A stretch of 64,000 bases of DNA, from NCBI RefSeq assembly GCF_001723285.1, contig NZ_LPWG01000014.1, positions 248,001 to 312,000 on the forward strand. The letters are read 5' to 3'. This stretch comes from Methyloceanibacter methanicus (GTDB lineage: Bacteria; Pseudomonadota; Alphaproteobacteria; Rhizobiales; Methyloligellaceae). The position numbers and the translations under genes are program-made. The notes under the pieces are model-generated. The model worked only from the letters and a program-made list of their open reading frames with translations, was not told the origin of the DNA and ran no database searches. This document shows positions 1 through 7,917 of the stretch, piece by piece. Each line of letters opens with the position of its first letter. Position 1 is the stretch's first letter.

Positions 1-194
1 AAAGCCTTGCGGACATGTCCGAGGCCGAGTTCGAGCGCTTCGCCGTGCTGCAGCAGGAGGTGGCGAGCGTGGGGCTCAAGCAGGACACGGACGATGCGGC
101 CATGCGCGATGCCAAGCAGCGCTTCGAGGACACGCTCGCGCGCCTGAAAAAATCGCCGCTGTCCAAGGGCCGCCGCCGCGAGAGCCGGGGGTGA
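1..194 (+). CDS. dnaG: DNA primase, C-terminal end (partial)
   Basis: The first 194 bases are the 3' end of a reading frame whose codons start at base 3 and which stops at TGA 192-194. About 63 residues are visible, helical and charged, ending in a basic tail (SPLSKGRRRESRG). No catalytic motif lies inside the window. The call rests on synteny: in most alphaproteobacteria dnaG sits directly upstream of rpoD on the same strand, and DnaG ends in a small helical helicase-interaction domain that would look like this. DnaG makes RNA primers at the replication fork. Another gene ahead of rpoD cannot be excluded. Confidence 0.6.
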   Translation, partial: SLADMSEAEFERFAVLQQEVASVGLKQDTDDAAMRDAKQRFEDTLARLKKSPLSKGRRRESRG

Positions 195-659
195 GGCGCT
201 TTCCGGAGCGGCCTTCCGCCAGACACCTCAGAACCACGAAAAAACCAGCCGGGTGCGCTGTTTGCGCCCTTGACAGGGGGCGCCCCGCTCGCCAAGTCAT
301 CCTGATAACTCAGATGTCGGTTGCTTGCGAACGTGCGTTTTTTCCGCCGTGCCTGCGTCTTTGAGAAATTCCCGGATTCCCGGGCAAAAATCGGGAAAAT
401 CCCCGGGGTTGAAAGTTTCCGGGCGGAAAGCGCCGCTCGGCTGTGGCCCATGCTTAATTGACGATTAAGGATGTGCCCGTTAATCGCTTCTGGTCCGTCT
501 GGAGGGTTAGGCGGAACCAGAGACAACCGAAGAGGCTTTAGCCCTAAGACAGGCCTTTTAGACAGGCACGGCTGAAGCAGACGAGAGCCGAGGCGCATCG
601 CGCGCTTCCCGTCGACATATTGGCGCCCTTATTTTCGCGCGCGCCCCGGAGTGACATGC
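195..659. other. dnaG-rpoD intergenic region
   Basis: This 465-base stretch holds no convincing gene. Its middle (365-425) has stacked CCCGG/CCGGG palindromic segments that could form a terminator-like hairpin without a clear T-run. A candidate sigma-70 promoter lies at 458-486, and the last 150 bases look like a long rpoD leader with nothing recognisable in it. Confidence 0.5.
458..486 (+). promoter_or_regulatory. Candidate housekeeping promoter for rpoD
   Basis: TTGACG at 458-463 is separated by exactly 17 bases from TAATCG at 481-486. The -35 hexamer matches five of six consensus positions and the spacing is ideal. It would give a leader of roughly 165 bases before the rpoD start codon. 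Inferred from sequence only. Confidence 0.4.
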
Positions 660-2675
660 ATGGCCACCAAGACCGCCCAAGCCGAAGAACAAGAGACCGA
701 GACCCAGTCCCAGGACGGACCGGTCCTCGACATGTCCGATGCCGCCGTCAAGAAACTGATCAAGACGGCGAAGCAGCGCGGCTTCGTCACCTATGACGAG
801 TTGAACGAAGTGCTGCCCTCCGAGGAGGTCTCGTCCGAGCAGATCGAGGACACCATGTCCATGCTCTCCGATATGGGCATCAATGTGATCGATTCAGAAG
901 AGGCCGAGGAAGGCGAGAACGCGGACGGCGAGGGCGGCAAGGCCGTCGTGGCGCAGTCCGCCGTGGCCAAGCCCGAGACCGCGGCCCGCGAGCCCGCAGA
1001 GCGCACGGACGATCCGGTCCGCATGTATCTGCGCGAGATGGGTTCGGTGGAACTCCTGTCCCGCGAAGGCGAAATCGCCATCGCCAAGCGCATCGAGGCC
1101 GGCCGCGAGGCCATGATCGCGGGGCTGTGCGAAAGCCCGCTCACCTTCCAGGCCATCATCATTTGGCGCGACGAGCTGAACGAGGGCAAGATTCTGCTCC
1201 GCGACATCATCGATCTCGAAGCCACCTATCAGGGCCCCGACGCCAAGCAGGTGCCCTCGCAGCCCCTGCCCGGCGAAGAGCCGGAAGCCGAAGAGGGCAA
1301 GCCCAACGGCAAGGCGGAGGCCAAGGCCGACGGCAAGGACGAGGAGGAAGACGAGGAGTCCGGCGAGGGCGAGGCCGAGGAGGACGACGACGACGATATG
1401 GAGAACTCGCTTTCGCTCGCCGCCATGGAGGCCGAGCTGAAGCCGCAGGTTCTCGAGACCTTCGACCTCGTCGCCAACAACTACAAGAAGCTCCGCAAGC
1501 TCCAGGACCAGCAGGTCGAGAAGGCGCTGAAGAACGACAGCCTCTCCACCAGCCAGGAGCGCCGCTACAAGCAGCTCAAGGACGAGATCGTCGCCGAGGT
1601 GAAATCCCTCCAGCTCAATGCCAACCGCATCGAGACCCTGGTGGAGACGCTTTACCTCATCAACAAGAAGCTCATGGGCTATGAGGGCCGGCTGCTCCGC
1701 CTCGCCGAAGGCTATGGCGTGAAGCGCGAGGACTTCCTCGGCGAATATCAGGGCAACGAGCTCGACCCCAACTGGCTGCGCCGCGTGGGCCGCCTGAAGA
1801 AGAAGGGCTGGGCCGATTTCATCCACGACGAGCGCGGGCTCGTGAAGGAGCTCCGCTCCGAGATTCACCAGCTCGCCACGGAGACCGGCCTGCAGATCGC
1901 CGAGTTCCGCCGCATCGTTTCCATCGTGCAGAAGGGCGAGCGCGAAGCGCGCCAGGCCAAGAAGGAGATGGTGGAGGCCAATTTGCGCCTCGTGATCTCC
2001 ATCGCCAAGAAATACACCAACCGCGGCCTGCAGTTCCTGGACCTCATCCAGGAAGGCAATATCGGACTCATGAAAGCGGTCGATAAGTTCGAATACCGCC
2101 GCGGCTACAAGTTCTCGACCTATGCCACCTGGTGGATCCGTCAGGCGATCACCCGCTCGATCGCCGACCAGGCACGCACCATCCGCATCCCCGTGCATAT
2201 GATCGAGACCATCAACAAGATCGTGCGCACCTCGCGCCAGATGCTGCATGAGATCGGCCGCGAGCCGACGCCGGAGGAGCTGGCCGAGAAGCTCGCCATG
2301 CCGCTCGAGAAGGTGCGCAAAGTGCTGAAGATCGCCAAGGAGCCGATCAGCCTCGAGACGCCCATCGGCGACGAGGAAGACTCCTATCTCGGCGACTTCA
2401 TCGAGGACAAGAACGCCGTGCTCCCCATCGACGCGGCGATCCAGTCGAACCTGCGCGAGACCACCACGCGCGTGCTGGCGTCCCTCACGCCGCGCGAAGA
2501 GCGCGTGCTGCGCATGCGTTTCGGCATCGGCATGAACACCGACCACACGCTCGAAGAGGTTGGCCAGCAGTTCAGCGTGACCCGCGAACGCATCCGCCAG
2601 ATCGAAGCCAAGGCCCTGCGCAAGCTGAAGCACCCGAGCCGCTCGCGGAAGCTGCGCAGCTTCTTGGATAACTAG
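660..2675 (+). CDS. rpoD: RNA polymerase primary sigma factor RpoD (sigma-70)
   Basis: Housekeeping sigma factor directing core RNA polymerase to most promoters. The 671-residue product has region 1.1 at about residues 20-80, region 1.2 ([20 protein letters not shown]), a very acidic non-conserved insert at about 190-250, region 2 with the -10-melting segment ([13 protein letters not shown]), region 3, and region 4 with the -35-binding helix-turn-helix ([20 protein letters not shown]) before the conserved end KLRSFLDN. Length is normal for alphaproteobacterial RpoD. The GTG at 651 is also in frame, but GGAG at 648-651 is well spaced for the ATG at 660 and the family begins MATK. It follows dnaG in the usual macromolecular-synthesis order. 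Confidence 0.97.
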   Translation: MATKTAQAEEQETETQSQDGPVLDMSDAAVKKLIKTAKQRGFVTYDELNEVLPSEEVSSEQIEDTMSMLSDMGINVIDSEEAEEGENADGEGGKAVVAQSAVAKPETAAREPAERTDDPVRMYLREMGSVELLSREGEIAIAKRIEAGREAMIAGLCESPLTFQAIIIWRDELNEGKILLRDIIDLEATYQGPDAKQVPSQPLPGEEPEAEEGKPNGKAEAKADGKDEEEDEESGEGEAEEDDDDDMENSLSLAAMEAELKPQVLETFDLVANNYKKLRKLQDQQVEKALKNDSLSTSQERRYKQLKDEIVAEVKSLQLNANRIETLVETLYLINKKLMGYEGRLLRLAEGYGVKREDFLGEYQGNELDPNWLRRVGRLKKKGWADFIHDERGLVKELRSEIHQLATETGLQIAEFRRIVSIVQKGEREARQAKKEMVEANLRLVISIAKKYTNRGLQFLDLIQEGNIGLMKAVDKFEYRRGYKFSTYATWWIRQAITRSIADQARTIRIPVHMIETINKIVRTSRQMLHEIGREPTPEELAEKLAMPLEKVRKVLKIAKEPISLETPIGDEEDSYLGDFIEDKNAVLPIDAAIQSNLRETTTRVLASLTPREERVLRMRFGIGMNTDHTLEEVGQQFSVTRERIRQIEAKALRKLKHPSRSRKLRSFLDN

Positions 2676-2708
2676 GCGCGGGTCGCTCCCCAGTTCGTTC
2701 CCTAGTTT

Positions 2709-2803
2709 GTCATCGCCCGGCTTGACCGGGCGATCCAGTAACGCGTGTTATCTATGTCCGCGATGGGCGGTGGTTACTGGATGCCCGCCTTCGCGGGCAT
2801 GAC
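2709..2803. repeat. REP-like intergenic palindromic element
   Basis: A 95-base element begins GTCATCGCCCGG and ends CGCGGGCATGAC. Each half is itself a hairpin (CGCCCGG-CTTGA-CCGGGCG on the left, GCCCGC-CTTC-GCGGGC on the right), and the inner arms CCAGTAAC and GTTACTGG pair with each other. This two-hairpin build resembles the short dispersed intergenic repeats common in Rhizobiales. It lies in the 305-base gap after rpoD, which otherwise shows no gene. Confidence 0.6.
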
Positions 2804-2980
2804 AGTCCCGTCCACGTCACACTCAAAGCCGTCGACACGGGCATCGCGCGCTTGGCAGCGGAGAGCGCCGCCAACTCGGGGAGTTGAGGGGAAGAATGGT
2901 AGGGCACCCGCAAGGGTTGCGCAAATCATCGAATCAGGGGTAAGCCTAACCAAGGGAAAGACTGCCTCGAGGCCCTCTTA

Positions 2981-3307
2981 TTGGAGATCACCTTTCTTAC
3001 CGCGGAAATTCGAGACCTTTGCGAGAAGCGGGAAGCGGCCTCTGACAAGCTGGGCTACGAGGCTGCGCGCGAACTTGAAGAACGCTTAGCGGATATCGTT
3101 GCGGTTGATACCGTCGACGAATTGGCGGACTTGTTGGGTGCTTCAGTTGTCGACGCCGGGCCGAAGGAGAAGGAATTAGTGCTTCAATCGAATCATCGAA
3201 TTCGCATCGGCTCCGCACACCCCAAAGACATTGCTTCCAAAGACGCGACAGATTGGTCAAAGACAAACCGGGTGAAGATTTTGGAGGTGCGAAAGATCGA
3301 TGGATGA
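2981..3307 (+). CDS. HigB/RelE-like toxin of a type II toxin-antitoxin pair
   Basis: A 108-residue small protein with the pattern of the plasmid-maintenance killer/HigB group: N-terminal strand and helix (MEITFLTAEIRDLCEKRE), central helices, and a C-terminal beta segment (TDWSKTNRVKILEVRKIDG) where family members carry a similar W-x-x-[VT]-[TN]-x-[VI] strand. Members act as ribosome-dependent mRNA interferases; that role is inferred. The start is TTG 2981 because no better ATG precedes the conserved MEI[ST]F opening. It overlaps the next gene by 8 bases, the usual toxin-first HigBA order. Base composition is clearly less GC-rich than rpoD, a sign of transfer. Confidence 0.7.
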   Translation: MEITFLTAEIRDLCEKREAASDKLGYEAARELEERLADIVAVDTVDELADLLGASVVDAGPKEKELVLQSNHRIRIGSAHPKDIASKDATDWSKTNRVKILEVRKIDG

Positions 3308-4418
3308 CGCCACTTTTCAACCGAACTGGTTCTCAAAGCCCGGCGACACATTGCTGACCTTGATGGAACAGCGGGAACTTACTGCTGAGGAACTCGCACA
3401 ACAGCTTGGCTGTACGAATGCAGTAGTCCAGGGCGTTATCTCAGGTGCAGTGAGCATTGATCACAATCTCGCAAAGCGACTCTCGAAGCACGTCGGTGGT
3501 ACGCCCAAATTTTGGGAAACGCGCGAGCGCAAGTATCAAGAGGCCCTTTCACGAGTTGCTGATACCGTTCCGCGAGAGACGAAAACGGAATGGGTCAGGC
3601 GATTTCCTCATAGCGAAATAGCCAAGAACGGATGGATCAAGCACTCGCGGAACAGGGATGAACTCGCTCGAGCTTACCTCGCCTATTTTGGAGTTACAGA
3701 CCCGAATGAATGGGAAGACCGCTACGCGAAGTTTCTAAAGCAAACGCATTTTCGGACGTCGCCCACGTTTCAGTCTAAGGCTGGGCCGCTCTCAGCATGG
3801 TTGCGGCAAGGCGAGATAGAAGCCGAACAAGTTCGCTGCAAACCCTGGAACGAAGCTACTCTACGGGCGTCAGTGCCGCAGATTCGAACCTTATGCAAAA
3901 CGAAGAATCTCAGTTACTTTTTGCCTCGCCTACAGCGGCTTTGCTCTGAGGCTGGTGTCGCGGTGGTGTTTGTTCGTGCGCCGTCTGGCTGCGTCGCTAG
4001 TGGAGCTACGCAATTTATTTCCCCCACCAAGGCGATGATCATTTTGAGTTTCCGACATTTGTCCGATGATCATTTTTGGTTCACGGTTTTTCATGAAATC
4101 GCTCATCTGCTTCTGCATAGCTCCGAACTAACTTTTATTGATGGTGAGGAGGGTTTCACGAACAAAAAGGAGAAGGAAGCGAATGAGTTTTCAGAGCAGG
4201 TGCTGGTGCCGTTTGATCGACGTGACGAACTGCTTGATCTGAAGCCGCAGCGTGAGAGCATAGTTAAGTTTGCGTATTCTATAGGTGTTTCGCCAGGGAT
4301 AGTCGTGGGCCAGATGCAGCATCATGGCCTTATCAAGCGGAAGCAGATGAACTATCTAAAGCGGCGTTATAATTGGGCCGATATAGAATCGGCTGTATCT
4401 AGCCGCGGAAATGCTTGA
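3300..4418 (+). CDS. XRE-family regulator fused to ImmA/IrrE metallopeptidase (HigA-like antitoxin)
   Basis: 372 residues. An XRE helix-turn-helix (about residues 20-70, LTAEELAQQLGCTNAVVQGV) precedes a long linker and a C-terminal ImmA/IrrE zinc peptidase domain with HEIAH at 265-269 and a downstream acidic segment (about 285-298, with KEKEANEFSEQ) likely to supply the third zinc ligand. HigA-type antitoxins of this fused class repress their operon, and the peptidase domain in other members cleaves repressors. Translationally coupled to the upstream toxin-like gene by an 8-base overlap. Its 3' end overlaps the 3' end of the convergent gene at 4399 by 20 bases. The substrate of the peptidase is unknown. 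Confidence 0.8.
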   Translation: MDDATFQPNWFSKPGDTLLTLMEQRELTAEELAQQLGCTNAVVQGVISGAVSIDHNLAKRLSKHVGGTPKFWETRERKYQEALSRVADTVPRETKTEWVRRFPHSEIAKNGWIKHSRNRDELARAYLAYFGVTDPNEWEDRYAKFLKQTHFRTSPTFQSKAGPLSAWLRQGEIEAEQVRCKPWNEATLRASVPQIRTLCKTKNLSYFLPRLQRLCSEAGVAVVFVRAPSGCVASGATQFISPTKAMIILSFRHLSDDHFWFTVFHEIAHLLLHSSELTFIDGEEGFTNKKEKEANEFSEQVLVPFDRRDELLDLKPQRESIVKFAYSIGVSPGIVVGQMQHHGLIKRKQMNYLKRRYNWADIESAVSSRGNA

Positions 4419-5325
4419 ACCTTTGTGGGCTCTTCTGCCAGTTGCAGAGCGCGTCCTCCATCACCTGCATGCCGACTGAGAGCACGGAATCAAGCCGCTG
4501 CAAGATGGCCTCTAGATCGTCGCTGGGCGTCGTTGACGAACGATTCCTGTCCACCAGCAATCTTGCGCCTTTCAGGGGTCCAGTAGCGCCTCGCAAATAC
4601 GCCGACCCTGGCTCAAGTGGTGCGAGGTCTAAGCGCCCCAGCAGGCATAAGAAATCGAACTTGGCCAATCGGCCGAACCGTTTGATTTGAAGCGTCCTGT
4701 AGGCGACGTCAAAAATTGTCTTTGGGTCATTTCCAACGGCACGTGCTAGTGCGCTGAAGTAGCCTGAAGGTGATGGCGACACCAGATCGACGAAGCTCTG
4801 AATTACGTTTGCCGTACTACTCTTAGAGGCTGGATTGAGGGTCTCGTATTTCCGGTGATTTCCGAACGCGCCACCGATTCGGCTGTGGTTCTTTTCTAGC
4901 CACTTCCGGAAAGCATCAGGATCAACACTAGCCCGTTGCCAAGTCCAAGTGCCAGTTCCGAGTCCAGAATACACATCGCGAAGTCTTTTCCACCCGTGCT
5001 CACGATGTTGTCCAAGGTGGATTGATAGGAAGACGAGCCAGATCGCCTCGTCGACATCGTCCCCGCGCGCGTGAAAGATAGCTGCTCGCTCTGGATCAAA
5101 GAGCGGATCGCTGGGATCGGCTCGATCCGGATGAATATCCCTACCTTTAAGGATGGCCGTGTACTCAAGTCGTCGTAGGCTTGCGATCATCTGCATCGCT
5201 AGCGTCTTTCGAGCGCGCACGTCTTCTATGCCCTTTAGCCGAGTCTCCTTCTGCGAAAAAAGGGCCAGTCCATCTTCGATCATTGCCTGGCGTGCCGCTC
5301 GTTTTGGCCACATGTCATTCGCCAT
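4399..5325 (-). CDS. Alpha-glutamyl/putrescinyl thymine pyrophosphorylase-like protein (clade 3)
   Basis: 308 residues, all-helical, matching by recall the aGPT-Pplase clade 3 pattern: a block around residues 76-115 (FDPERAAIFHARGDDVDEA then IWLVFLSIHLGQHREHGW), GGAFGNHRKYETL at 151-163, FGRLAKFDFLCLLGRL at 217-232 and a C-terminal QVMEDALCNWQKSPQRF. In hypermodified-DNA phages such enzymes displace pyrophosphate from a diphosphorylated hydroxymethyl-pyrimidine base with an amine donor; that biochemistry comes from the phage clades, not from this protein. It lies downstream of and overlaps (11 bases) the thymidylate-synthase-like gene, so the two form one operon. It is chromosomal, with no capsid genes nearby. 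Function here is inferred. Confidence 0.7.
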   Translation of the reverse strand: MANDMWPKRAARQAMIEDGLALFSQKETRLKGIEDVRARKTLAMQMIASLRRLEYTAILKGRDIHPDRADPSDPLFDPERAAIFHARGDDVDEAIWLVFLSIHLGQHREHGWKRLRDVYSGLGTGTWTWQRASVDPDAFRKWLEKNHSRIGGAFGNHRKYETLNPASKSSTANVIQSFVDLVSPSPSGYFSALARAVGNDPKTIFDVAYRTLQIKRFGRLAKFDFLCLLGRLDLAPLEPGSAYLRGATGPLKGARLLVDRNRSSTTPSDDLEAILQRLDSVLSVGMQVMEDALCNWQKSPQRFKHFRG

Positions 5326-6262
5326 CGCGACGTCTGTCTATGAGTGCGGTAATGTATGGACGGTAGCCTTTGAAAGACATGTTTTCTCGGAGCGCTCGCA
5401 TCGTGTCTACGTTGGATTGGAAGAACACTTGGAGCAGTCTGACAATGTCGGCCCAATAAGCGTCAACGCCGAGGTTGCCAGCGTCAAACTTTTCTTGCTG
5501 TCGCGCGCGCTGCTCTCCGTCTAACACGACCATTATCGAAGGCCATGGATCGCCAATTGGCATCTCAGGCATCCTCTTGCGGGCCTGAAACCCCTCGCTA
5601 ATCAGCTCCTTGGCGTGTGTGCGGTGCTCATCGTACAAATGCATGCTCCCTACGAAATGACGATAGGTCCCCATTTCACAATTCAGGCTCCTAGCGCAAA
5701 TCTCTTGGAGCATAGTGAAGCAGAACACGTCATGCGGTAGGCCGAGATAGGCGTCGTTGGAGCGCATGCTCACAATTAGATGGAGGCCATCGTCTCTAAG
5801 AAGGAATTGGAGCGTGGCTGTACAGGGTATTTCCTGGTGAAGCTCGGCAATATCCTCGGCATTGAAGATCTGAATCATCGCCCTGCGACTCGGGCGCTGT
5901 CGTAGCAAGTCCAATACGTTGTTGATCTGATTGTTTCCGCGTTGAGCGAACAGGCGTGGGCCATATCCCCCATATACCGTGAGTCCGTCTTCGCTCTCGT
6001 CTTGATAGCGATCGATATAGGGTTTGATAAACTGAAGCTCGTTTTTGCCGGTTAGGTACCAGAGTAACTCGCCAAGTGAGCTAAACAGTCTTCCTCGCGT
6101 CTCCGAGCGACTCAACCGAGCCCGTGGTTGCTCAATCTCGATTAGTACACCCACAAGCTCGACGTTGTCGCCACGAGATGAGACGACTTTGGACGTGACG
6201 TCCAACAATTTTGGATAGAGCGCCAAGAGAGCATCATCCAGTGTTTCTGCGTGAATAAGCAT
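5315..6262 (-). CDS. Thymidylate-synthase-like enzyme, probable pyrimidine-nucleotide hydroxymethylase
   Basis: 315 residues of the ThyA fold. Visible landmarks: YGGYGPR at 97-103 (equivalent to the YGxQWR element), catalytic Cys147 in IPCTATLQF, phosphate-binding MRSND at 166-170, LGLPHD at 173-178, and H208/Y210 in GSMHLYDEH. The family methylates dUMP or, in phages, hydroxymethylates dUMP or dCMP using methylene-tetrahydrofolate. The residue aligning with the uracil-selecting Asn of ThyA is Asp178, as in dCMP hydroxymethylase, and the usual PCH is PCT. A canonical ThyA role is therefore unlikely. It overlaps the downstream pyrophosphorylase-like gene by 11 bases, which argues for joint action on a modified base. 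The exact substrate is inferred. Confidence 0.75.
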   Translation of the reverse strand: MLIHAETLDDALLALYPKLLDVTSKVVSSRGDNVELVGVLIEIEQPRARLSRSETRGRLFSSLGELLWYLTGKNELQFIKPYIDRYQDESEDGLTVYGGYGPRLFAQRGNNQINNVLDLLRQRPSRRAMIQIFNAEDIAELHQEIPCTATLQFLLRDDGLHLIVSMRSNDAYLGLPHDVFCFTMLQEICARSLNCEMGTYRHFVGSMHLYDEHRTHAKELISEGFQARKRMPEMPIGDPWPSIMVVLDGEQRARQQEKFDAGNLGVDAYWADIVRLLQVFFQSNVDTMRALRENMSFKGYRPYITALIDRRRDGE

Positions 6263-6309
6263 AGGGGCTCAGAGTGATTCTACCATAGGTTGGTGAGTAC
6301 TACCTCTTC

Positions 6310-6800
6310 ATGCTGAGTATTCCTAGTCTGGAGGCTGTCGCCGCTAGAACTTATCCCCCCTCCCCAAAACCTGCCGTACACTCCGTCCCATCCCTCGTTC
6401 GTGAGGACGCGAGCTGCAGACCGTCTGCTCTCGGGGCGGGGGACGCAGCGCCCGAGGTGGCGCGGAACGGAAGGGTGTTGATGTCTCCGTGGAGGCCTGC
6501 CCCGGACACCCGCGCCGCGGCTAACGGACCAGCCTCGGGGGTCCCCGCTCCGCCCGCCTGCGCTGTAACGCGTGGGCCATCGGGTGAGGCGCATGCGGTT
6601 TGCGTGCGCCTGTGCCACCGGCGGTAAGCAGAGCGGATGGGGGCTCTAAAACATCGCTGCGGCGTCGAGGGGCCGCTTTGCGACGTGCGATGCATGTCGC
6701 GAAGCGACTTCGATACGCCATGCGGGGCGCCGGAAGGCTGCCCACAAAAAACAAACGGACGGCGGCCGACCAGCGCCCCGCAAGTCCCGCTTCGCGGGCT
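6310..6800. ncRNA. Unidentified structured region, possible non-coding RNA
   Basis: Between the island and the metalloprotease gene lie 744 bases (6263-7006) with no convincing protein. Open frames exist on both strands but have arginine/proline/alanine-rich compositions typical of GC-rich shadows. Several strong hairpins are present: GCAGAC-c-GTCTGC flanked by GAG/CTC near 6410-6435, CTCGGG...CCCGAG around 6437-6460, GGCGC...GGGTGT paired with ACACCC-GCGCC around 6459-6517, and GGCGCATGC-GGTTT-GCGTGCGCC near 6587-6610. It lacks a tmRNA tag (no A-N-D-N codons), the RNase P core and the cobalamin box. It may be an unrecognised ncRNA or the remnant of an intron-like element. Strand is undecided. 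Confidence 0.35.
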
Positions 6801-6896
6801 TGAGTTTTGAGACGTAGAGAGACTTGTTCGGAGGCCGGGTGCATTCACGCGCCGGGACGCTTTTGCATGTCTACTCCGCTGTCATACCCCGCACCC

Positions 6897-6925
6897 GCGC
6901 TCAAGCAGCCGCTAGGCGATAGCGC
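6897..6925. repeat. Hairpin repeat, copy 1
   Basis: A 29-base copy of the local hairpin family. Its outer stem is GCGCT/AGCGC, the element CAAGCAG follows the 5' arm, and the inner hairpin is CCGCTAGGCG. It is the only copy upstream of the metalloprotease gene. Confidence 0.7.
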
Positions 6926-7006
6926 ACAAAAGAGACTCCTCATCCCGCCAATCTGGACAAGCCGGGCGCCCCAGCGCATCCTTTGCTCTCGAAGGAAGCG
7001 AAGGCG

Positions 7007-7707
7007 ATGTTCGAAGATCCGCTGTTCTGGCTGCTGGTCGCCCCGGGCGTGCTGCTGGGGCTCTATGCACAAGGCCGTATCAAGGCGAATGTCGCCAAAT
7101 ACGGGCAAGCGCCGACACCGCGCGCGTCACGGGCGCGGATGTCGCCCGGCGCCTGCTCGACGCGCAAGGCCTGCAGGACGTGAAGGTCGAGAGCACCGAC
7201 GGCGTGCTCTCCGATCATTACGATCCGCGCGCCAAGGTGCTGCGCCTCAGCCAGCAGGTGTATTACACGCCGTCCGTCGCCGCCGCCGGCATCGCCGCCC
7301 ACGAGACGGGCCACGCGCTTCAGGATGCGGAGGATTATTTCCCCATGGAGGCGCGCACCTACATCGTGCCCGTGGTGCAGCTCGCCTCGCAGATCGCGCC
7401 TTGGGCCTTCGTCGCGGGGCTGATGCTGAATTCGAGCGCGCTGACCTGGGCCGGCGTGATGCTGTTCGGCTCCTCCTTCCTCTTCGCGCTGCTGACCCTG
7501 CCGGTCGAGTTCGATGCCAGCGCCCGGGCGAAGGCGCTTCTCGTCAGCCACGGCATCATCGGCCCCGACCAGATCGGCGGCGTCGACAAGGTGCTGGACG
7601 CGGCGGCCTGGACCTATGTGGCCGCGGCTGTCTCGGCGGTCGGCGTCTGGCTGTTCTACGTGTTCATGATGCTGGCCCGCGGCCGGGGGGCGCCCGCGGT
7701 GCGTTAG
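7007..7707 (+). CDS. Membrane zinc metallopeptidase, YugP family (one-base frameshift)
   Basis: Neutral zinc metallopeptidase of the inner membrane. ATG 7007 opens an N-terminal membrane helix and the family signature (MFEDPLFWLLVAPGVLLGLY, then QGRIKANVAKYGQA). The frame then breaks at about 7109-7113 (GCGCC where GCGGCC would keep frame) and continues as VTGADVARRLLDAQGLQDVK to the end, including the zinc site AAHETGHALQ and two more membrane segments. The span of 701 bases is one short of a multiple of three, so a single deletion explains it and an intact 233-residue protein is likely in the organism. Physiological substrate unknown. It is flanked on both sides by the hairpin repeats. Confidence 0.85.
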
Positions 7708-7720
7708 GGCAGATAAACCC

Positions 7721-7913
7721 GCGCTCAAGTAGCGCGAAGCGCGGTAGCGCAAACAATCAAGCCCTCAAGCAGCCGCTAGGCGGTAGGGCAAACGATCAAG
7801 CCCTCAAGCAGCCGCTAGGCAGTAGGGCGAACAAGGAAGGCCGGTAGCGCAAACAATCACGCGCTCAAGTAGGCCGCTAGGCCGGTAGCGCAAACAAGGA
7901 AGGCCGGTAGCGC
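7721..7913. repeat. Hairpin repeat cluster, copies 2-5 plus two half copies
   Basis: Copies at 7721-7750, 7761-7789, 7800-7828 and 7861-7891, with half copies (AGGCCGGTAGCGC) near 7838-7850 and 7900-7913. Separators are A-rich (AAACAATCA, AAACGATCA, GAACAAGGA). Outer stems are either GCCCT/AGGGC or GCGCT/AGCGC, and inner stems vary in a matching way. The cluster fills the gap between the metalloprotease gene and the convergent acetyltransferase gene, so it may serve as a transcription-end structure. Confidence 0.8.
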
Positions 7914-7917
7914 AAAA

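Noticed and set aside
894..2633. Long minus-strand frame opposite rpoD (579 codons)
   Set aside because: It is antisense to a fully conserved rpoD and has the Leu/His/Arg-rich composition of GC-rich shadow frames.
3300..4418. A phage-type repressor plus antirepressor switch for the 12.5-kb element
   Set aside because: The gene is about 10 kb outside the element ends and is paired with a HigB-like toxin gene, so a toxin-antitoxin role fits better.
6310..6840. tmRNA, RNase P RNA, group II intron or cobalamin riboswitch
   Set aside because: No tag frame starting A-N-D-N and no T-loop; rnpB is at 57019; no recognisable domain V; the GGAGGCCTGCC similarity to a B12 box is not supported by the other conserved boxes.
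6310..6848. Protein genes on either strand of the structured region
   Set aside because: Compositions are Pro/Ala/Arg-rich without domains, frames on both strands overlap the same hairpins, and no ribosome sites precede the starts.
7007..7707. Calling the frameshifted core genes pseudogenes
   Set aside because: All breaks are single-base deletions with full conservation on both sides, including in mraZ, so error is more likely than decay.
6807..7847. 346-codon frame containing ALKQPLG repeats
   Set aside because: It runs through the intergenic hairpin repeats and antagonises the real metalloprotease frame; the peptide repeat only reflects the DNA repeat.
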